Shown here: positions 4,826 to 5,890 of the stretch, in pieces | Layout of the letters: each line of letters begins with the position of its first letter | Position numbering within the stretch: position 1 is the stretch's first letter | Assembly: GCA_002492045.1 (NCBI GenBank) | Contig: DKXC01000111.1 | Location: 6,397 to 12,286 of the forward strand | DNA from: Micrococcaceae bacterium UBA7136 | GTDB lineage: Bacteria > Actinomycetota > Actinomycetes > Actinomycetales > Micrococcaceae | DNA: 5,890 nucleotides | Direction: 5' to 3' | Position numbers and translations under genes: made by a program | Notes under the pieces: model-generated | What the model was told of the DNA's origin: nothing | Database searches by the model: none | Seen by the model: the letters and a program-made list of their open reading frames with translations, nothing else

Positions 4826-4838
4826 GTTGAGAAGTCTA

Positions 4839-5890
4839 CTAAGCCAGGGAGATCAGATCCTGGTACTCCTGGCTCCACAAATCCTCTACCGCATCCGGTA
4901 GCAGCAGCACCCGCTCAGGATCCAGGGCCTCCACGGCCCCCTCATCGTGGGAAACCATAACAATCGCCCCCCGGTAATTCTTGAGAGCATTAAGAATCTC
5001 CTGGCGGGAGGCCGGGTCCAGGTTGTTCGTCGGCTCATCCAGCAGCAGCACATTAGCCGATGAAGCAACCAGAGTGGCCAGGGACAGGCGGGTCTTCTCA
5101 CCACCCGAGAGCACACCGGCCGGCTTATCCACGTCATCTCCCGAGAAAAGGAAAGAACCCAAGATAGTGCGCACCCGGGTATCGTCCAAATCTGGGGCAG
5201 CTGATTTCATGTTCTCAAAGACCGTCCGGTCTCCATCCAGAATCTCGTGCTCCTGGGCAAAATAGCCCAGCTTAGCCCCGTGACCGTAGATGACCTCACC
5301 CGTATCAGGGGCCAGGCTCTTGGCCAGCATCCGCAGCAAGGTGGTCTTACCAGCACCGTTAAAGCCCAGCACTACCACCCGCGATCCCCGGTCAATAGCC
5401 AAATCGACGTCCGTAAAAATCTCTAGGGAGCCGTAGCTCTTAGACAGGCCGCTAGCCGACAGGGGCGTCTTACCGCAGGGGGCCGGGTCAGGGAAGCGAA
5501 TCGCCGCCACCTTATCAACCTGCCGCTCCTCCTCCAGGCCCCGTAGCATCTTCTCAGCCCGCTTAATCATCTGCTGGGCGGCCACCGCCTTAGTGGCCTT
5601 AGCCCGCATCTTGTTGGCCTGCTCCATGAGGGCTGAGGCCTTCTTCTGGGCGTTGGCGCGCTCGCGCTTGCGGCGGGCCTCGTCCTGCTCCCGCTGGGTC
5701 AGGTAGTTCTTCCAACCCATATTGTAGATGTCAATGACGCAGCGATTAGCGTCCAGGTAGAAGACCTTATTGACGACTAGTTCCATGAGCTCCACGTCGT
5801 GGCTAATGACCAGCAGGCCACCGGCGTAGTTCTTGAGGAAGTCCCGCAGCCAGACGACTGAGTCAGCATCCAGGTGGTTGGTGGGCTCGT
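4839..5890 (-). CDS. ABC-F family ATPase, C-terminal part (5' end off the right edge)
   Basis: The reading frame is open to the edge; 349 residues and the TAG stop are visible. It enters in the first nucleotide-binding domain at the Walker B/D-loop EPTNHLD (5868-5888), followed by the switch LVISHD (about 5796-5813). A basic, helical linker rich in Arg, Lys, Glu and Ala (about 5500-5710) leads to the second domain: Walker A GFNGAGKT (5343-5366), signature LSGGE (5097-5111), Walker B LLLDEPTNNLD (about 5016-5048) and switch VSHD (4944-4955). Two ABC domains with a charged linker and no membrane part define ABC-F proteins, which act on ribosomes as translation factors or antibiotic-protection proteins. 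The linker and the FPDPAPCGKTPL join resemble, as I recall, the actinobacterial Rv1473 group, often annotated as a macrolide ABC protein; housekeeping or resistance cannot be decided here. The C-terminus ends soon after the switch, without an added domain. A Val codon at 5795 is not the start. Confidence 0.93.
   Translation of the reverse strand, partial: EPTNHLDADSVVWLRDFLKNYAGGLLVISHDVELMELVVNKVFYLDANRCVIDIYNMGWKNYLTQREQDEARRKRERANAQKKASALMEQANKMRAKATKAVAAQQMIKRAEKMLRGLEEERQVDKVAAIRFPDPAPCGKTPLSASGLSKSYGSLEIFTDVDLAIDRGSRVVVLGFNGAGKTTLLRMLAKSLAPDTGEVIYGHGAKLGYFAQEHEILDGDRTVFENMKSAAPDLDDTRVRTILGSFLFSGDDVDKPAGVLSGGEKTRLSLATLVASSANVLLLDEPTNNLDPASRQEILNALKNYRGAIVMVSHDEGAVEALDPERVLLLPDAVEDLWSQEYQDLISLA

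Larger units (their letters stand above)
4516..4838. other. Hairpin-rich non-coding interval between the small gene and the ABC-F gene
   Basis: I see no credible gene in these 323 bases, but several inverted repeats: CTCCCCA/TGGGGAG (4561-4578, 7 bp, GGTT loop); AAGGGC/GCCCTT (4608-4622, 3-nt loop); AGCAGAAAGGT (4673-4683) with ACCTTTTCTGCT (4701-4712, one bulged T); GTGGGG (4715-4720) with CCCCAC (4755-4760); and the terminator-like stem at 4794-4825. CACCGGGG is repeated directly at 4730-4737 and 4741-4748, 11 bp apart, and GGGGCCT at 4717-4723 and 4745-4751. On the minus strand it would be the leader of the 26-codon gene; a TAGAGT -10-like hexamer is at 4649-4644. No known riboswitch, tRNA, SRP or tmRNA signature was recognised. 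Confidence 0.5.

Noticed and set aside
4698..4901. A 67-codon plus-strand open frame (GTG start)
   Set aside because: It crosses the ABC-F terminator hairpin and the 3' end of that gene, lacks a ribosome site, and shows no family resemblance.
1..5890. CRISPR, transposon, phage, toxin-antitoxin or defence system
   Set aside because: No repeat arrays, transposase or integrase motifs, terminal repeats or defence domains were found; the genes are typical chromosomal ones.

Overview
The window looks like chromosomal DNA of an actinobacterium. Four things point there: a DUF3099-type membrane protein, a small Cys/His protein of a type common in Micrococcales, a SURF1 cytochrome-oxidase assembly factor, and GTG starts joined by TAGTG and GTGA overlaps. 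G+C is moderate for the phylum, and SURF1 implies an aerobic, haem-copper-oxidase respiratory chain. A Micrococcaceae member of moderate G+C (Rothia-like) is my best guess, but sequence reading alone cannot settle it.

Layout. (1) 1-1606, minus strand: an ABC-type ATPase is followed after 6 nt by a SpoU/TrmH-family RNA 2'-O-methyltransferase whose 3' end runs off the left edge. (2) 1607-1732: a G-rich divergent intergenic region with promoter-like -10 elements facing both ways. (3) 1733-3449, plus strand: three overlapping genes in one operon, DUF3099 membrane protein, Cys/His zinc-ribbon-like small protein, and SURF1. (4) 3450-3534: a short regulatory interval with a near-perfect GAAC-N4-GTTC palindrome of the Gram-positive LexA/SOS-box type, an extended -10 and a GC-rich inverted repeat. 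(5) 3535-4257, plus strand: a YdjM-family membrane metal-dependent hydrolase. (6) 4258-4838: mostly non-coding, with one likely 26-codon gene on the minus strand (good Shine-Dalgarno, hairpin plus T-run behind it) and a cluster of hairpins. (7) 4839-5890, minus strand: the C-terminal part of an ABC-F ATPase whose 5' part lies beyond the right edge.

The most interesting points are the LexA-like box in front of a YdjM-family gene (the family is named for LexA control in E. coli), the unlabelled 26-residue acidic peptide gene with its structured upstream region, and a roughly 2.6 kb block (about 790-3450) where the + strand is G/T-rich whichever strand is coding. That block contrasts with both flanks and has its left edge almost exactly at the ABC/methyltransferase junction. 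Nothing here looks like a defence system, transposon, CRISPR array or prophage.
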